Positions 41,426-53,929 of a DNA stretch of 64,000 nucleotides are shown here, one piece after another. The DNA is taken from assembly GCF_000003815.2 (NCBI RefSeq), contig NC_049987.1:335476-399475 (forward strand), in the 5' to 3' direction. Both the position numbers and the translations under genes were made by a program. Below the pieces are notes generated by a model, which was not told the origin of the DNA, did no database searches, and saw only the letters and a program-made list of their open reading frames with translations. Positions within the stretch are counted from its first letter, which is position 1. Each line of letters opens with the position of its first letter. The stretch comes from Branchiostoma floridae (Eukaryota; Chordata; Leptocardii; Amphioxiformes; Branchiostomatidae).

Positions 41426-42790
41426 TCTCACCTGTGTTTGCAGCAAGATTATGGAACACATAATCCACTCACAGATTATGAATCACTCTGATAAACACTC
41501 TATACTAACAAACAATCAACACAGGTTCCGCAAGAAAAGGTCCTGTGAAACGCAACTCATATTGACAACTAATGACTTAGCTACTACTCTTGACACCAGA
41601 TCCCAAACAGACATGATTATCACTGACTTTGCTAAGGCATTCGATAAAGTGTCCCATAACCGACTTCTCATGAAGCTAAAAAAAAACTACGGTATTTCAG
41701 ACCAGTTGCTCAAATGGATAAAGAACTTCTTAACAAATCGTAAACTTAACAAATCGTAAACAAAGGGTAGTGGTTGCGGGTGAACACTCCGAATGGTCAA
41801 ATGTAGATTCTGGAGTGCCACAAGGTCTTGGCCCATTAATATTTTTAATCTATATAAATGACTTAGATGATGACCTAAATCCCGACATTAGACTCTTCGC
41901 AGATGACTGTGTCATCTACAGGGAAATAAAACGACCAGGACCATTCACTGCTACAAGATGACATTAACAAATTAGACAAATGACATGTCATGAGGTTCAC
42001 ACATAAACGTAAACCCAAATTATATGATTATAGACTAGGTAACCACATTTTGACGGAAAACAGTAATCACAAATACTTGGGTGTTATCTTAAATAACCAA
42101 CTATTATGGTGCAACCCTATAAATAACATTACATGCAAAGCAAACAAGACCATTGGATTCGTTAAGCGCATCTTATATGACTGTCCCGAAAAGGTCAAAC
42201 AAAAAGCCTACACTAGCTTGGTCAGACCCCGTCTTGAATATGCTAGTGCAGCATGGGAGCCTTATCATAAAGGCCACATATCCAAACTTGAAGCGGTCCA
42301 AAAAAGAGCGGCCATATTTGCTTCAAATGTCACGAACTGTCTAAATTTTCAGTCAAGCGCCACTAAACTAGTCTCGGACCTGGGTTGGGATACACTTAAA
42401 AATAGAAGAACAGCCAACTGACTTACCATTCTCCAGAAATCTAGACAAAATATCCTAGCCCTGCCGGTCTATTATTACTTGCAGCCGAACCCAAGACAAT
42501 CTAGACATAATCACTCAAACTCATACAAACTCATTAAGACTAATAAAGACTGTCTCAAATATTCATATTTCCCAAGAACCACTATCGATTGGAATACTCT
42601 GCCATATTTAGTCCCCCTTCAAGCTAATCCCGTTAAGTTTAAGGAGGATGTGTTGCAACACCTGAGGAACGGCCAATAAACAGCAGCACTACGCCCTGGA
42701 AGGTTTGTCCCAACACAAACTAGGGGTGTTATCCAGTAACCGAACAAGAACTTCCCCCTTCTCCACTCTTCTCATAAAGCACATATGCAT
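41426..42790 (+). pseudogene. CR1-like LINE, RT core and C-terminus
   Basis: Begins CVCSKIMEHIIHSQIM, overlapping in alignment the end of the upstream piece (CCKLLEHIIYS) but with clearly different bases, so it is a separate copy. It continues NQHRFRKKRSCETQLI, DFAKAFDKVSHNRLLMKLKK, a stop, SGVPQGLGPLIFLIYINDL, LFADDCVIYR (about 41893), YLGVILNNQLLW, VRPRLEYASAAWEPY, VQKRAAIF, ending FKEDVLQHLRNGQ and a stop at 42679. All RT palm boxes and the thumb are visible. Frameshifts near 41755 and 41950 and a stop near 42420 inactivate it. Confidence 0.8.
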
Positions 42791-42909
42791 CTTCTTCTAA
42801 ATAGTGTGCTTTAACATCCACCCAACTCTCCTTTCAAAACTACTTCCGGCAATAGCTTGTGATATCTCCTTCTGAACAACAAACAACGTAGTATCACGGC
42901 AAATGTGTT

Positions 42910-42913
42910 TTAA
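42910..42913. repeat. TTAA target duplication, left, of second MITE
   Basis: TTAA at 42910-42913 and 43867-43870 flank the element. Confidence 0.8.
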
Positions 42914-43866
42914 CCCTCAAACCACCGTATGGGGTCAAAACTGACCCCAGGCGAATATCGATGTGTGCCATTATGGCATTTCTTGTCGAAAACAAATTTT
43001 CTTTTAGGAGTTTGTTTGTTTGTATGTCCTATAACTTCTTTTACGTTTTTACCGAGATTGGCTCATTGCTTATTAAGTTATCCTAGAAAGATTATGCATG
43101 GTCCAGTGGGGTCAAAACTGACCCCAGCATTTTTTAAACAAACTTTTGCGACCCACACCTAAACTACTTATCGTAGGATTACGAAATTTTCAGAGAATGA
43201 TGTAACCAACAATTATTGTAATAACTTTTGTGCCATTATCATGTTATATGACGACATTATGACGTCATCTAGGTAATCTCGGCCGCCATCTTGGATTTTG
43301 CCTGATGACGTCATCAAATTAGCATAGATTATGAATATTGAGTCATGAAATTCACGTTGAATTTCATAAGATGTGATAAACAACTGTTATTTGCTAAGAA
43401 AACCTTAAAACTTAAATGTTTAATACAAAATTAGAAAATTTCGTAATAAATATGTCTGTCAGAATTCCGTTGACATGGCAACATGAAAAATGATGAACAT
43501 ACTTTGTTCACTTAAAATGTTTACTTTCAACATTTTCTAAAAAGTTACCAAGTTTCGTGGCCCTAGTACAAGTCATTCAGGCGCTATACGGCATTTGAGT
43601 TGGTGCAGGCATCAAAAACCTCCTTCCAGGTCTGAATAGCATTGGTGCAAAATGTGGTCCTCATGATCTTTTGCATAATAATAATAATTAATTATGATAA
43701 TGGGCTAGAAATATTCTCACCTAATCATGTCAGACTGTCCCACATTGATTAATGAAACTATACATATATACAAATCACAAAAAATGTATTTGTATAAAAC
43801 GTTTTGGGGTCAGTTTTGACCCCATACGTTAATCTACGTCACAAAAAAGGTACCGTGGTTTGAGGG
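42914..43866. mobile_element. piggyBac-type MITE, 953 bp
   Basis: Ends are CCCTCAAACCAC(C/G)GTA as an inverted repeat within TTAA. A subterminal inverted block GGGGTCAAAACTGACCCC occurs near 42932, again near 43109 and near 43805. The interior shares blocks with 33848-35108 (CATCTTGGATTTTG, TGATGACGTCATCAAATTAG) and contains CCAGGTCTGAATAGCATTGG near 43626, which looks like a decayed end of the other MITE family. No coding. Confidence 0.8.
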
Positions 43867-44052
43867 TTAAAGTCGACTAGTCAGTTTAGGACAGTATGGA
43901 AGTACCTGAGGGCCCATGTTTGATAAAAATGTATATTACAGACCCTACAGTCTGCCATGTCGCTAATGCTTCTATGATGTGCAGTTTTTTTACTATTTAT
44001 GCTGATGTTTAGGAGGATACGAAATAAAGCATGATGTAGATTATCTATTTTC

Positions 44053-44096
44053 TATACTGGGGGGGGGGGTATAGAAATATTTTTTTGGGGGGGGTA
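44053..44096. repeat. Two poly-G runs
   Basis: Runs of about 10 and 9 G around a TATAGAAATATTT spacer. Confidence 0.9.
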
Positions 44097-44224
44097 GAAT
44101 ATTTACATCTGATGATATGTTGCCAATGCTTTCAATAATGTCATGTCAAACCCCAGTTGCTCTAAGTATCTGCGAAAACAGTACTTCAAAATGCAGCACA
44201 CATGTTCTGCACATGATCATCAAT

Positions 44225-44700
44225 GTTTTTATGATGCACCCTCCTCATTTGTGAATCCCTCTTCAGTATATAAGAAGGTTTCCTACATTTCTCAGACTGT
44301 CCGGCCATCTTTCAAATCTCTCACTATAATCTTTTGAAATGTTTTCATGATGCACCCTTCTCATTTGTGAGTCCCTCTTCAGTATATAAGAAGGTTTGAA
44401 ACTACCTGCGAAAGTCGACAGTCTGTACCATCTTGTGCATACATTTCTCAAGTCCAAGCAGAAACGTTTGAGGCAGCAATCAGATCTCATGCCAGCTAAA
44501 TCCAGCAAGGCACTTAGGCAGGCAACTCATTCTTCTTCTAGTAAAATTGCTAAATCTGTCATCAATACTGCCAGTACCAGTAGACGTACAAAAAAATCAT
44601 TTCTAACCTGTACCATGGCATGGTTTCTACTCTTGTTTCGGAGCCAAAATGTAAAGATACCATTAATCATGTTTACCTGATTGTCATTTCTCAAATTCAA
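44225..44700 (+). repeat. TATATAAG-containing repeat, copies 2 and 3, with ORF1-like frame
   Basis: Two tandem copies of the TATATAAG block lead into a Lys/Ser/Arg-rich frame (KQKRLRQQSDLMPAKSSKAL, SSSSKIAKSV). No ATG at its start. It could be a LINE 5' UTR and ORF1 piece. The tie to the CR1 RT at 41426 is inference from the shared fused sequence at 41265-41425. Confidence 0.4.
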
Positions 44701-44749
44701 GACTATGTTCAGACAATTGATAAACAACGGACTTATGTAACTTTACGTT

Positions 44750-46270
44750 AGCGTCTAGACACATGCAACAAACGTGCTGACATGTTACAGGTACTGACTG
44801 AGTGTAATGGCAATTTGATTTACTAGGATGGTTTAAACGTTGTGATAGGAAATAGGGTGAATGGGTATGATTGATGTTACACGCCATACGTGATAGAATT
44901 GCAGAACTGGTAGCTACAGTCCATGGCTTGACGGGGAGTAGTGGCTTCACTGAAGCGCTCAGGCAAGGTTAGTATAAACAACGAAGGGCGAGGAGAATAC
45001 TAATGTGGCCGAATGTAAACTGATAGCTTTGTCAAAAAAGCCGTCAACTGTACAAGCATTATACTCCCTCCCCCCTCCACACATACATTAGGTGTTCTTG
45101 AAAATGCTCGATTGCAGAATGGTCTTCTTCAGGTACGTGGGTCAGCCCTGCACCTGTTTAAGACGTAATCAAGAAGTTCACGAGTCATCGACATATATTG
45201 TCTTTTTTTTTAAATAAATGAAAATCTGTTGGCTTTGCAGGCCGGCTAACAGGAATTGGACCCTCCAACTGTTAACTTCGCGGTTTTATTGGATTCTAAT
45301 CTTTATCATGTGATAGAGGGTTATGACGTGCACGTTGCAAGTTCCTTGTTGCAATCTGTTTCTTTGTTTTCATTTTGAAACAGATGTCGAGATCGATGTG
45401 CATCATTGCACCTACGGTGACATCTTATATGTATATCTTTTTTGAGTTACTTATAATTCTAGATTAAGTTACCATTCTTCATTTGTTTTATGTGCCGTTC
45501 TATCTATCGTGATATTTGAAAGCTTGACAATATACATGTCATGTATCCATGAAATGTCCTTTTGGTGTAAGCAGTGGGTATATGTGCTCAATGAATGTCT
45601 TCATTATCTATGCCAATGTGTGTTTCAGTTCTGTCGAGTTAAAACCGTTGTGCGGGTATGTTTCACAGATGAGTTTAACATCTACTTTAAACACAGTAAC
45701 TGGTAACGTGCCCTTGGACGACCGTAACTCACTTTCTGTTGACCATAAGGACATACGGTCCGTTACGACATGTGCACCAGTAAAGTCGAACCACAAAGGT
45801 CTTTGGTTTTTCATCAGAATGTTAGAAGCCTAGTAAAGAAGGAACCACAAGTTGAAGCTTTTCTGGACAGTAGCAAAACATCATAGTAATTTATTAGGGA
45901 TTATTTAAAAGGGCTGACACCTGTTCAGTCATCCCGACGCCAGAAAGTGGCGGTTCTCAACCATTACCAACGAGTCAGAGCCGGACAAGTGCTCGGCAGA
46001 TGCTGACTGGCGGGAACTTGCTATTTCCTTTATAGGGGACGCGGAGCAGGCGGCTGTCACGGATGTGACGGGTATTTAAGTGAAAGGCATAAGTCGGCAG
46101 GATTAACCCCCGGCTAGTTTTAAGGTTTGGCTATCTTTAAGCTAATTTCCGAATGGAATGGTTGGAGACGTAGTAATTTATTGGAGATCAATTAAAAAGG
46201 CTAACGCACACTGACACTGTTCACTTAATATTCTGTTGAGGCAAAGGGAGTTTTATTCATCTCACATTGT
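44750..46270. other. No gene recognised
   Basis: Open frames at 45509-45833 overlap on both strands and have no domain. Near 45885 and 46170 a TAGTAATTTATT-(G/A)GGAT-like block followed by AAAGGCT recurs (a diverged direct repeat about 290 bases apart). Nothing else seen. Confidence 0.35.
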
Positions 46271-46279
46271 TGTCCCCTG

Positions 46280-46620
46280 TATTGTGCACAGATGTGGTCT
46301 AACCACAGCGCCGACGCGCTGCAGAGAGTCAGAGTTGCATCTCATGACGCCCTTAAAATTATTATGTCACAACCAAGATCCAGCAGCAACTGGCTCTTTG
46401 CACTAATGCGCGTGGACACATTTGACACCAGGAGGCGTAAGCTGACGCATTCATTTGCGTTTCGCCTCCTGGCGTCTAGTGCTATCATACTCTGACGTTG
46501 ATTTCACAAATACGTTCTGGAATAACTACTGCCACGTCGTACACAAACCACGTACATGAGATACAGTGTGATTGGGCCATTGGGCCTGACAATAAACAGA
46601 CAACAATTAGGTCAAGAGTC
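46280..46620 (+). pseudogene. LINE C-terminal fragment
   Basis: Plus strand: LYCAQMWSNHSADALQRVRV, ASHDALKIIM, VDTFDTRRRKLTHSFAFRLL. Same blocks as the minus fragment at 11140-11640. The tail sequence after 46500, including CACGTACATGAGATACAGTG, recurs at 57045-57070. Confidence 0.6.
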
Positions 46621-46799
46621 AGGCGGCTGTAGTTAGGAAAGAGCTGCCAAATATTTCACAAATACGGTTTACAGTAACCTGAAACCTTGAACAAACTTTA
46701 AACTGATTTTTATTTGTATTCTTATAAAAACCCAACAGTTTTTCAAATGGCATATCCCCTGGTTTATGTAGTATTCCGATCATGCCATTAACAACATAC

Positions 46800-47035
46800 T
46801 TTTTTAGCCCTTTTCATGGATGGCATTCCCCACCGCAAAGACAGGATAGGGCCTAGAAAAAATGGCCTAAACATTGTTTGCTCCAACATACCGAGGGCAG
46901 GTGGCAGTATCTGTCCTGGCGTCTTAGTTCGGTGGCCGAAAAAAAAAACACAAAGAGAAAGCACAAGGAAAAAACTTTTAACTTTTAAGAATCGCAAGCT
47001 AGAATACTATAACATCACTTGACACTGACCACTTT
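46800..47035 (+). other. Unassigned Lys/Arg-rich open frame
   Basis: The plus frame 46816-47022 starts with ATG and reads MDGIPHRKDRIGPRKNGLN, then RWPKKKTQRES. The basic content fits nothing specific. It may be an internal part of the adjoining LINE relics. Confidence 0.2.
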
Positions 47036-47039
47036 GATC

Positions 47040-47240
47040 GTCTTGAGCAACTCATCGCACTTATTGCAGCCGAACTAGGCAGGTACAAGCATTCCCTGAG
47101 ACACGACTGGCAGAGAAAGGCTCGCTGAATGAGGGAGGTGGAGGCTATATTTTCTTCTGGAGTGGCCTCCCTAAAGGTGAAAGAAGGTCTTACGAACTGT
47201 GCTTTGCAATTCGTACCCTTTTAAATTGGATGTAATTCAG
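47040..47240 (+). pseudogene. LINE APE-endonuclease fragment
   Basis: Plus strand over two frames: LIALIAAELGRYK, then ETRLAEKGSLNEGGGGYIFF, WSGLPKGERR, FAIRTLLN. The pattern RT-LIA-EL-RY-ID, SETRLA-EGQL-E-G-GYTFFWSG, GVGFAI-T is the endonuclease of RTE/'craniofacial-2-like' LINEs. The middle few residues are lost and it ends abruptly. Confidence 0.65.
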
Positions 47241-47249
47241 TGCAAGGCA

Positions 47250-47920
47250 CTACAATTTTCCAATAAACGCAATCTTGAATTGAGTGTGTGAATTTAAGTT
47301 ATGGATTGTTGAATGTGTGTTTGTACAGTGTCAGTGACGGCGCATAATACTGTCCACCACCGGGCTCAAGTAGCTTCAGGGTCAACGGTTTCCAGCTCGC
47401 AGCATGGAGTACGCCAGCCAGACTCACAGCAGCAAGTGCCGCTCCTTTAGGTAGAAGCCAACGATCTACACACGTACTTTGTGGTATCGCCAAATGACCA
47501 AGGGCCAGAAACCAAGGTCATGTGTAACGTAACCTAAGTTTGCCTTACATTGTACCCGTTCTACAAATGTTGTGCAATAAACTTTGACTTGACTTGTGTA
47601 ATCCTCGGCAGGTGGGAGTGCTCGCCAGTTTCTGATACACCCCAACCGAGTTTACTTGGTGTGGCTCGGCTTCGGGTGACAGCAAGTAGTCATGATATGC
47701 ATGGCCAACCTAATGACTTTGATTTGAATTTTGGAAATGATGGGAAATCCTGAATCCTAAGCAGGTGTAAAATAAGTTTGAGACTGAGAGAGGAAATATA
47801 GTTGACCACTCTATAGGAAAGACATTGACTGGAAAGAAATCTATAAAAACAAGACAATAATGCATACAATAAAGAATTAGACCATCAGCGATATTCTATC
47901 ATTTCTAAAGGAATCTTTTT
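47250..47920. other. No gene recognised
   Basis: Contains GCAATAAACTTTGACTTGACTTG at about 47574, a sequence of the kind seen at LINE or gene 3' ends. Otherwise nothing. Confidence 0.35.
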
Positions 47921-47928
47921 CCTTACAG

Positions 47929-48034
47929 AAGACACGGTGGACATAGCAAAATTCCTCATCTCGAATAGAGACTCTGGTATTGATTTTGAGAACTTCGAGC
48001 AAGCTATGGTAGATAGGCCTCTATGGAGTCAAAG
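47929..48034 (+). CDS. Possible exon (DTVDIAKFLISNRDSG)
   Basis: After TTTTTCCTTACAG the plus strand reads DTVDIAKFLISNRDSGIDFE, NFEQAMVDRPLWSQ, then either a GTAGAT donor at 48009 or a GTAACC donor at 48035. Clean and globular. No family recognised and no partner exon found. Confidence 0.3.
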
Positions 48035-48039
48035 GTAAC

Positions 48040-48980
48040 CTCAGGTCGTCGATGTATGTATTTCAGTTTCTTGTCTTAGCAGCTTGGATTCCGTCAACTA
48101 CGACGAGCCACCTTCTCCTATACATACATCGTCACAAATCAAACCAAGACCAACTCTCAAGTGTGGTCGCACACTGCGTTTGCTCAATCTGAACTGCCAA
48201 TCGTTGGTAAACAAGAAAAATCCTCTTTATAACACAGCACAAAAACAAACATTGAAATTCTGACGAACTTGATTTCACCGCAACATACAATCGTCCGAAT
48301 GTTTTGGACCCCAGTTTACCGTCTACAGACAAGACAGTGACAAGTCAAATACACATCGAGGGTCATATACATATCAACGGTCGAGTAGCAATGCCCGTTC
48401 ATGACATCTTTCCAGTGAACTTCGGGGTTGTAGCCAGTAGCTCCGTTATTGGTTGAGAACGAAATATACACAAAGAGACACACATAATACACAGGAGTGG
48501 ATCACACACAAGACACTCACATTATTCTTATCTGGACCTTGCGATGGCTAGTCAGAACACACTATTTACAGAAGATCCCGTGTCAGCCAAACAAGATCTA
48601 TTCTTTACTCTCAGTGATCGAACGGAACCCCCGTAAAGCTATCCACACACTTCGAAAAATTGTTCAGCAACAGCAGTGCATCATTTAATACAAGTGCATG
48701 GGTCTCCCTGACCCCCGATACAGATATCGGTACAATTGTGCAGTAATGTTTAAATTTACCAATGTTTTGTTTTGTTTTGTTTTCTTCCATTTTACAAAAT
48801 GTTTTCAGCATCGTTACCTCAACCGTCCACACTAATACATTCATATCGATGTGATTCCACATAGTTAAGTGTGAAAAGACAATTTACTGATTATATGAAG
48901 CCATTTCAAGTGACAGACCTACGATCCCCATCGTACTGCTAAATGATTAGCCTAAATATACACGGCCACATCGTGAAATA
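48040..48980. other. No gene recognised
   Basis: Mixed sequence with overlapping short frames on both strands. Nothing supported. Confidence 0.35.
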
Positions 48981-48989
48981 GTAGCAGTA

Positions 48990-50110
48990 CTGGACATGGT
49001 ATGCACAGGTATTGATAGACCGGGTAGCATTTCAAGATTTAAAGGCAACACAAAATCACACAATAAAGTCGTGCAGTTTCCGTTAAACATCCTTAGAAGA
49101 AGTACATCTATTAACTTAAAATCGCGGACTATAGACTATATGCACCTGAAAACACAGACCCTGTCTGTACACTGATGTTTAAACTTGCTGCATAGCAGAA
49201 GTTTGACCATTCCAACCAAGCCTTCTGCGACAAAGGTCTTAACCAAACTAACACGTTCAGTAAGTCCCAAGATGAGTGGACGAAGAAGAGGAAGTCAACC
49301 AAGGAAAATTAACTTGGATGCCAATAGGTAAATGAGTACAGAATTCTTCGACCCGTGATTGGAATTGGGAGGTGGGCGTGCAGCTGGGTTACGTCAGTAA
49401 TTCAGCAAATGCAAGACTCTCAGAAAAATAAAACATTACCTCAAAAGATCAATACAAAACACCAACATTCACAGGCGACTTATCGAAACGAAAAGTCTGC
49501 ACATGAGAGAATTTGAAGCGCAAAAACATGATGCAGATACGGAAACAGTCTGCATGGCGGCATCACAACACGACATCCGTGCTGTAATGGCGCAAAACTC
49601 CAGACTACCGAGCCGACTTCGTTGTATCAATCCGCCGATTTCTTAGGTCAAAATGTAAAGAAAACACAAAAGAACATCACAGATGGTCAAATCAAACTAT
49701 TATGTGAAAAATATGCCAGCAACAAAACCAAAATATTGGTATTGTCTCCAATAGGATACTTCTAAAAGTTATCTGAAATGGCTGCGTATAGGTGTTTTTT
49801 TTTTCTTTCCCAGCAGGACAGGACACGTTTTAGCCGAGAACAGTGATAAGGCTTCCGAAACAGGTGTGCGGACACCTGTGAGGGTGCAGTAGATAAATCA
49901 CCACTCTCAATAACAATTACCAGTTCAGCTAGTGAGAAAAATATGATTAGGGATTTGACCAATGAGAGAGGGGCTGCATTACCTTGAAATAGTTTTGCAT
50001 TCGGTTTGTCTTTGTTCATTAGTCTATCTATATATTGAAAGAAAATGAATAATTTGATTATGCTTGGCTGGTATAATCTGTCAGAACGTATACCTGTCAT
50101 GTTTTAATGG
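48990..50110 (+). repeat. Segmental duplicate F, copy 1
   Basis: Matches 56700-57960 in the same orientation. Shared landmarks include GGTATTGATAGACCG near 49011 and 56732, AGTCCCAAGA near 49262 and 57185, and AGCCGAGAACAGTGATAAGG near 49832 and 57712. No coding domain recognised in it. Confidence 0.75.
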
Positions 50111-50114
50111 TTTT

Positions 50115-51980
50115 GTATCATGAAGATCATTTTAAAAACAATATACGAATACATACTATATTTGGGGTTATTCATAATGGCTGACACGCGCTCCTAACGT
50201 TTGCTAATTTGAGCGTAGGAGCGTACATTTTTCCATAATTAGCAGATATCACCTGATCTGGCCCATCCCACGTGATCCTTGGGAGCTGTTTTACTGTCTT
50301 CAGTGGTATGTAAAAATGTGCCGGGGAAAATAGTACATTGCTCTTCAGCAAACTTTCTCCATCCAACTGGCAAATTGTCACTTACTTTTCTATAATCATA
50401 CATTAAGTTTTACAAATGCTACATCCAATGCGGCTTAAAGCTAAAACAGTGTTTTTTTATGTTTTTTTTGTCTTTTGAAGCGGACGTGTTACTCTTGCGA
50501 ATTGATATAAAATGAAAGCGGATATAAGGAGAAGGCTGCCAGTGGAACTGTCTTAGTCCAACTTTGAGCGGCCGGATGACAGTGACATGCGCTTCTATTC
50601 ATTATTCATTGTATGGCAAAGCTACCTTTACTATCTTTATAGATTTAGTGCTCTATATTATTTCATGGTTGGTGGTGCTGTATTTTTACTGGAGAAATCG
50701 TGTTGCGATCTTGTGGTCTAATTGACTTGTTTTGCTTCATCTTATTTTTTCATGCCCACCTCCCATTATCTCGCCCTCCCAGCGTTTTTTTTTACTCTTG
50801 CCAGGGTGTCAGGGTGCTGGCATGACTCCTCTTTTATCGTTCTATGTAGTTAACAGCTATCTTACTAGCTGTTTAAATAAGATAGAGCTGTGGCTAACCT
50901 TATCGTATGTTTCGTGTGTTTTATTTTATCTGGTGAAGCTATGTTGCTGAGTTTGTTCATGCCTACCTACGACCCAGCCCGCCGCCGCTGGTATTTCTGT
51001 ATAGGGCAGAGAATTTTCATGTGGTATTAACCAAGATCAAAGTTTCCCCACTTCAATCTGCCAGCGGCTCTTCAATCTGAAATGTGCCGATGTTCAACGT
51101 TTTATTTTCGAAGAAATTTCTGTTGTACTGCCGGTCGGCCATGATGTGGCATGTACTACCTTAACGAAACAAGTCAAACGACACATCACTGGTAACAGAG
51201 CAAACAACATAGTTTCTTTTTTTTTCTCTATCAATTTCTTTTCTGGTAGAACATTCAGGTTACGTTAGTTAGGGAAACGCTTACAGCTGTCCAGCCTCTT
51301 GGAAACCCAGACTTCGGGGACTGTACAAAGTACAGTGGGGGCTGAGTCAGCTAAGTTAGATGGGTTCGCTGGATGTTAGCGCCATATCTTGATATACTTA
51401 CCTTCGAAGTTTATTTTGCTCTCATTGCCTAATGTTTTGTGACACTCATACACCGAGGTCTCTGTCCAAATAGTTTTGTCTAAAAAGTGTTTTACCGTCA
51501 AATCGAGAAAATGTCAGTAAAATTATCAACTCACAAAAACATACGATAAGAATGGAATAAGATTGAATTGTCACAAACACAAAGGTCACTTAATTACAAT
51601 CACAAGTTCACCCGTTACTCCCAAAAAGAATTTTAAGCCCAGAGCGGGCGGATGCTCTTGCGTGGCCCAAGTCGAGACATTTTCCCTGTCATTTTTCTAG
51701 CGATGATCTCATGCTACATCTTTCTTCATTGAGAACCTATCTGCGTAACACTAATTAACTTTGGCTCACATTGTTTCTTACCTCGTACTACCAAACTTTG
51801 AAACTCAGAGTCTCAATGTCAATTGTTTTCTCCTTTGTACAATCTTCAAGCCTTAAAAATCAAATTACTAAGCATCTCATCTCCTTACATGATAAACGAG
51901 GACGTTATATAGAAAGTCCTTACATCAGCATAATTCATTGACTAGAAGTGTTCAAACATGATTCAAACAATCCCTTACTA
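50115..51980. other. No gene recognised
   Basis: AT-rich with T runs. Nothing supported on either strand. Confidence 0.4.
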
Positions 51981-52680
51981 AGATTTCAGTACTTACGGTG
52001 ACGTTGGCGGGCTGCTGGGCAACAACTGTCGGCACAATGGCAACGGGTGTAACCACTTACTTTACAGTAACTTTACTCTAATACTAAAGAAAGGCAAAGA
52101 CGGTTCGACTAGATTCTGGTCCCAGTGAAGTACATTTATTGGATCACAACAATACAATCAGGAAACAGCAATAATAATCAATGCACTAAGGAATCCCTAA
52201 CCATGACACGAGCCGTTGTGACAATATTACTTAAGGTAGGACATTGCGTTGTGTTTTACTATACTATACAATACTATACTCACAGTTACAGGCACGGATC
52301 AGGCTTCAACGCGGTTCGGCGGGTATTCCAGTTACGACAGTGCACGTGCTCCTCTGTACGGACTGTACTCTTACACGGACTCAACCCCTAACTCTAGTTT
52401 GCTGTTCTATTTATCTTAACCTAATTAGTCGGCGTTATTCTATTGATATTTATAAACCAGTCCTGTAACTTTTAACACACAAGTACAAGGTTCCATTTAG
52501 CAGACAACCCTTTGTCTTGTAGAACAGGGTTGGCAGACAGAATTAACACAATTAAGGCTAACAACCTACAAGATCAAAGAGCGTCTACATACATACATAA
52601 TATACAAGGTGTGAATGCAAAGATAAACATCACTGTTGCTATGGGCTGTAACTAAACATACATAGAAGTAAAGAATTATT
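51980..52680. other. No gene recognised
   Basis: The overlapping plus frames at 52125-52468 have no domain. A short ACTATACTATACAATACTATACT repeat-like stretch is present near 52257-52280. Confidence 0.35.
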
Positions 52681-52785
52681 AGTATCAACAATATTATCCT
52701 AAGATAGCCAAATATACCACTGTTACATCTAACAGATAGTATCAACAATACTATCCTAAGATAGCCAAATATACCACTGTTACAC
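52676..52785. repeat. 57-bp tandem duplication
   Basis: AGTATCAACAATA(T/C)TATCC followed by TAAGATAGCCAAATATACCA and CTGTTACA occurs at about 52680 and again at about 52737. Confidence 0.85.
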
Positions 52786-52789
52786 GGGG

Positions 52790-53440
52790 ATGACATGTTG
52801 AGCGGGTTTTGGATTGACGAGGGGCTACGGCAACGGAGTTGAGTGATGGGCATTAGGCGGCAGAATGGCATTGGGGATTATAGGGTGAGCGGGGTTGGGA
52901 TTGACGGAGGGGCACAGGGGCTACGGCAACGGGGCTGAGTGCTGGCTTGACGTGGGATTGAGCGTGGCTTACAGGGTAAACATCTGCAACATGGATGACC
53001 GCTTGGACAGGGGGAAGTAGGTTGGACAGCAGGCATAATTACGTACATGACATTATGTATTATACATTTTAAACTACAACTTCCTCTCAACTTTTGATAC
53101 GAACTAAAATACCTGCAAACAACCGGTAAAACAACTCCATTTTGTCATAACTGTAATCCAATGTACCGAAGTCGCGGATAGCAAGGGAGAATCAAGCATG
53201 GAAAACAAACCTGAAGGGGGTCATATGGGATAGCTAAAGCTAGATGCGGATGACTCCAGAACTGGCTGGTATATTCAACTGGGAGTCAATTGTCGTTGTC
53301 AATAGGTTGTTTGTAGTCATCCACACAACAACTCAGGGAACATCCAAAATGTCCTCAGAAATGGAAGCGGTTTGCCAGGAACTGAGTGTTACGAAAGATA
53401 TGAGTCTCCCTATTGAAGGCATATTGATCCAATTTGTATG
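52790..53440. other. GC-richer block with internal repeat, no gene
   Basis: 52798-52850 and 52886-52945 share GAGCGGG(T/G)TT, ATTGACG(A/G)GG and GGCTACGGCAACGG, a diverged direct repeat about 85 bases apart. No supported coding. Confidence 0.4.
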
Positions 53441-53442
53441 CA

Positions 53443-53925
53443 TTATGAACTTGAACTGACATTTGGTGACTTGATAAATCTAGTTAGGAAAATCTGAAAG
53501 GGATGACGTGTGGATTCGCAACTGGTAATACAATCAAGGCCATAACAAATACCATGGTGACAGAACAAAGTAAATGTGATTGGCGTAATGGAGGGATGGC
53601 CATGATATTCTTTACGGCAGCTCCCTGGATTGCCGCTGGATTTCGCTTCGGCCTCGTACCTTGAAAGTACAATATGACGGCTGTGCTGAGGCGTTGTCTG
53701 TCCTGATTGGTGCACGTGCTCTATTCCGTTACGTGGTACAGAATTCCTACCGTTGCTGTTATCCTGGTAAAAATGTAACGGGGGAAGCGGTGTCATCCAG
53801 CCAGTGGCCAAGCCAGGGAAGAAGCTAGGGACCGGATGGCGCTGTAGGAACTTTGTCGGCACTGGCAAATCGTTGAACGTTTTGTCCAGGATGCTGTTGA
53901 TGCAAATGAAAAGATCTTTGGCCAA
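53443..53925 (-). other. 160-codon open frame, unassigned
   Basis: The minus frame contains LFICINSILDKTFNDLPVPT, RHPVPSFFPGLATGWM and PLPPLHFYQ. Composition is protein-like but no domain is recognised and the true start is uncertain. It could be coding or chance. Confidence 0.25.
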
Positions 53926-53929
53926 CTAA

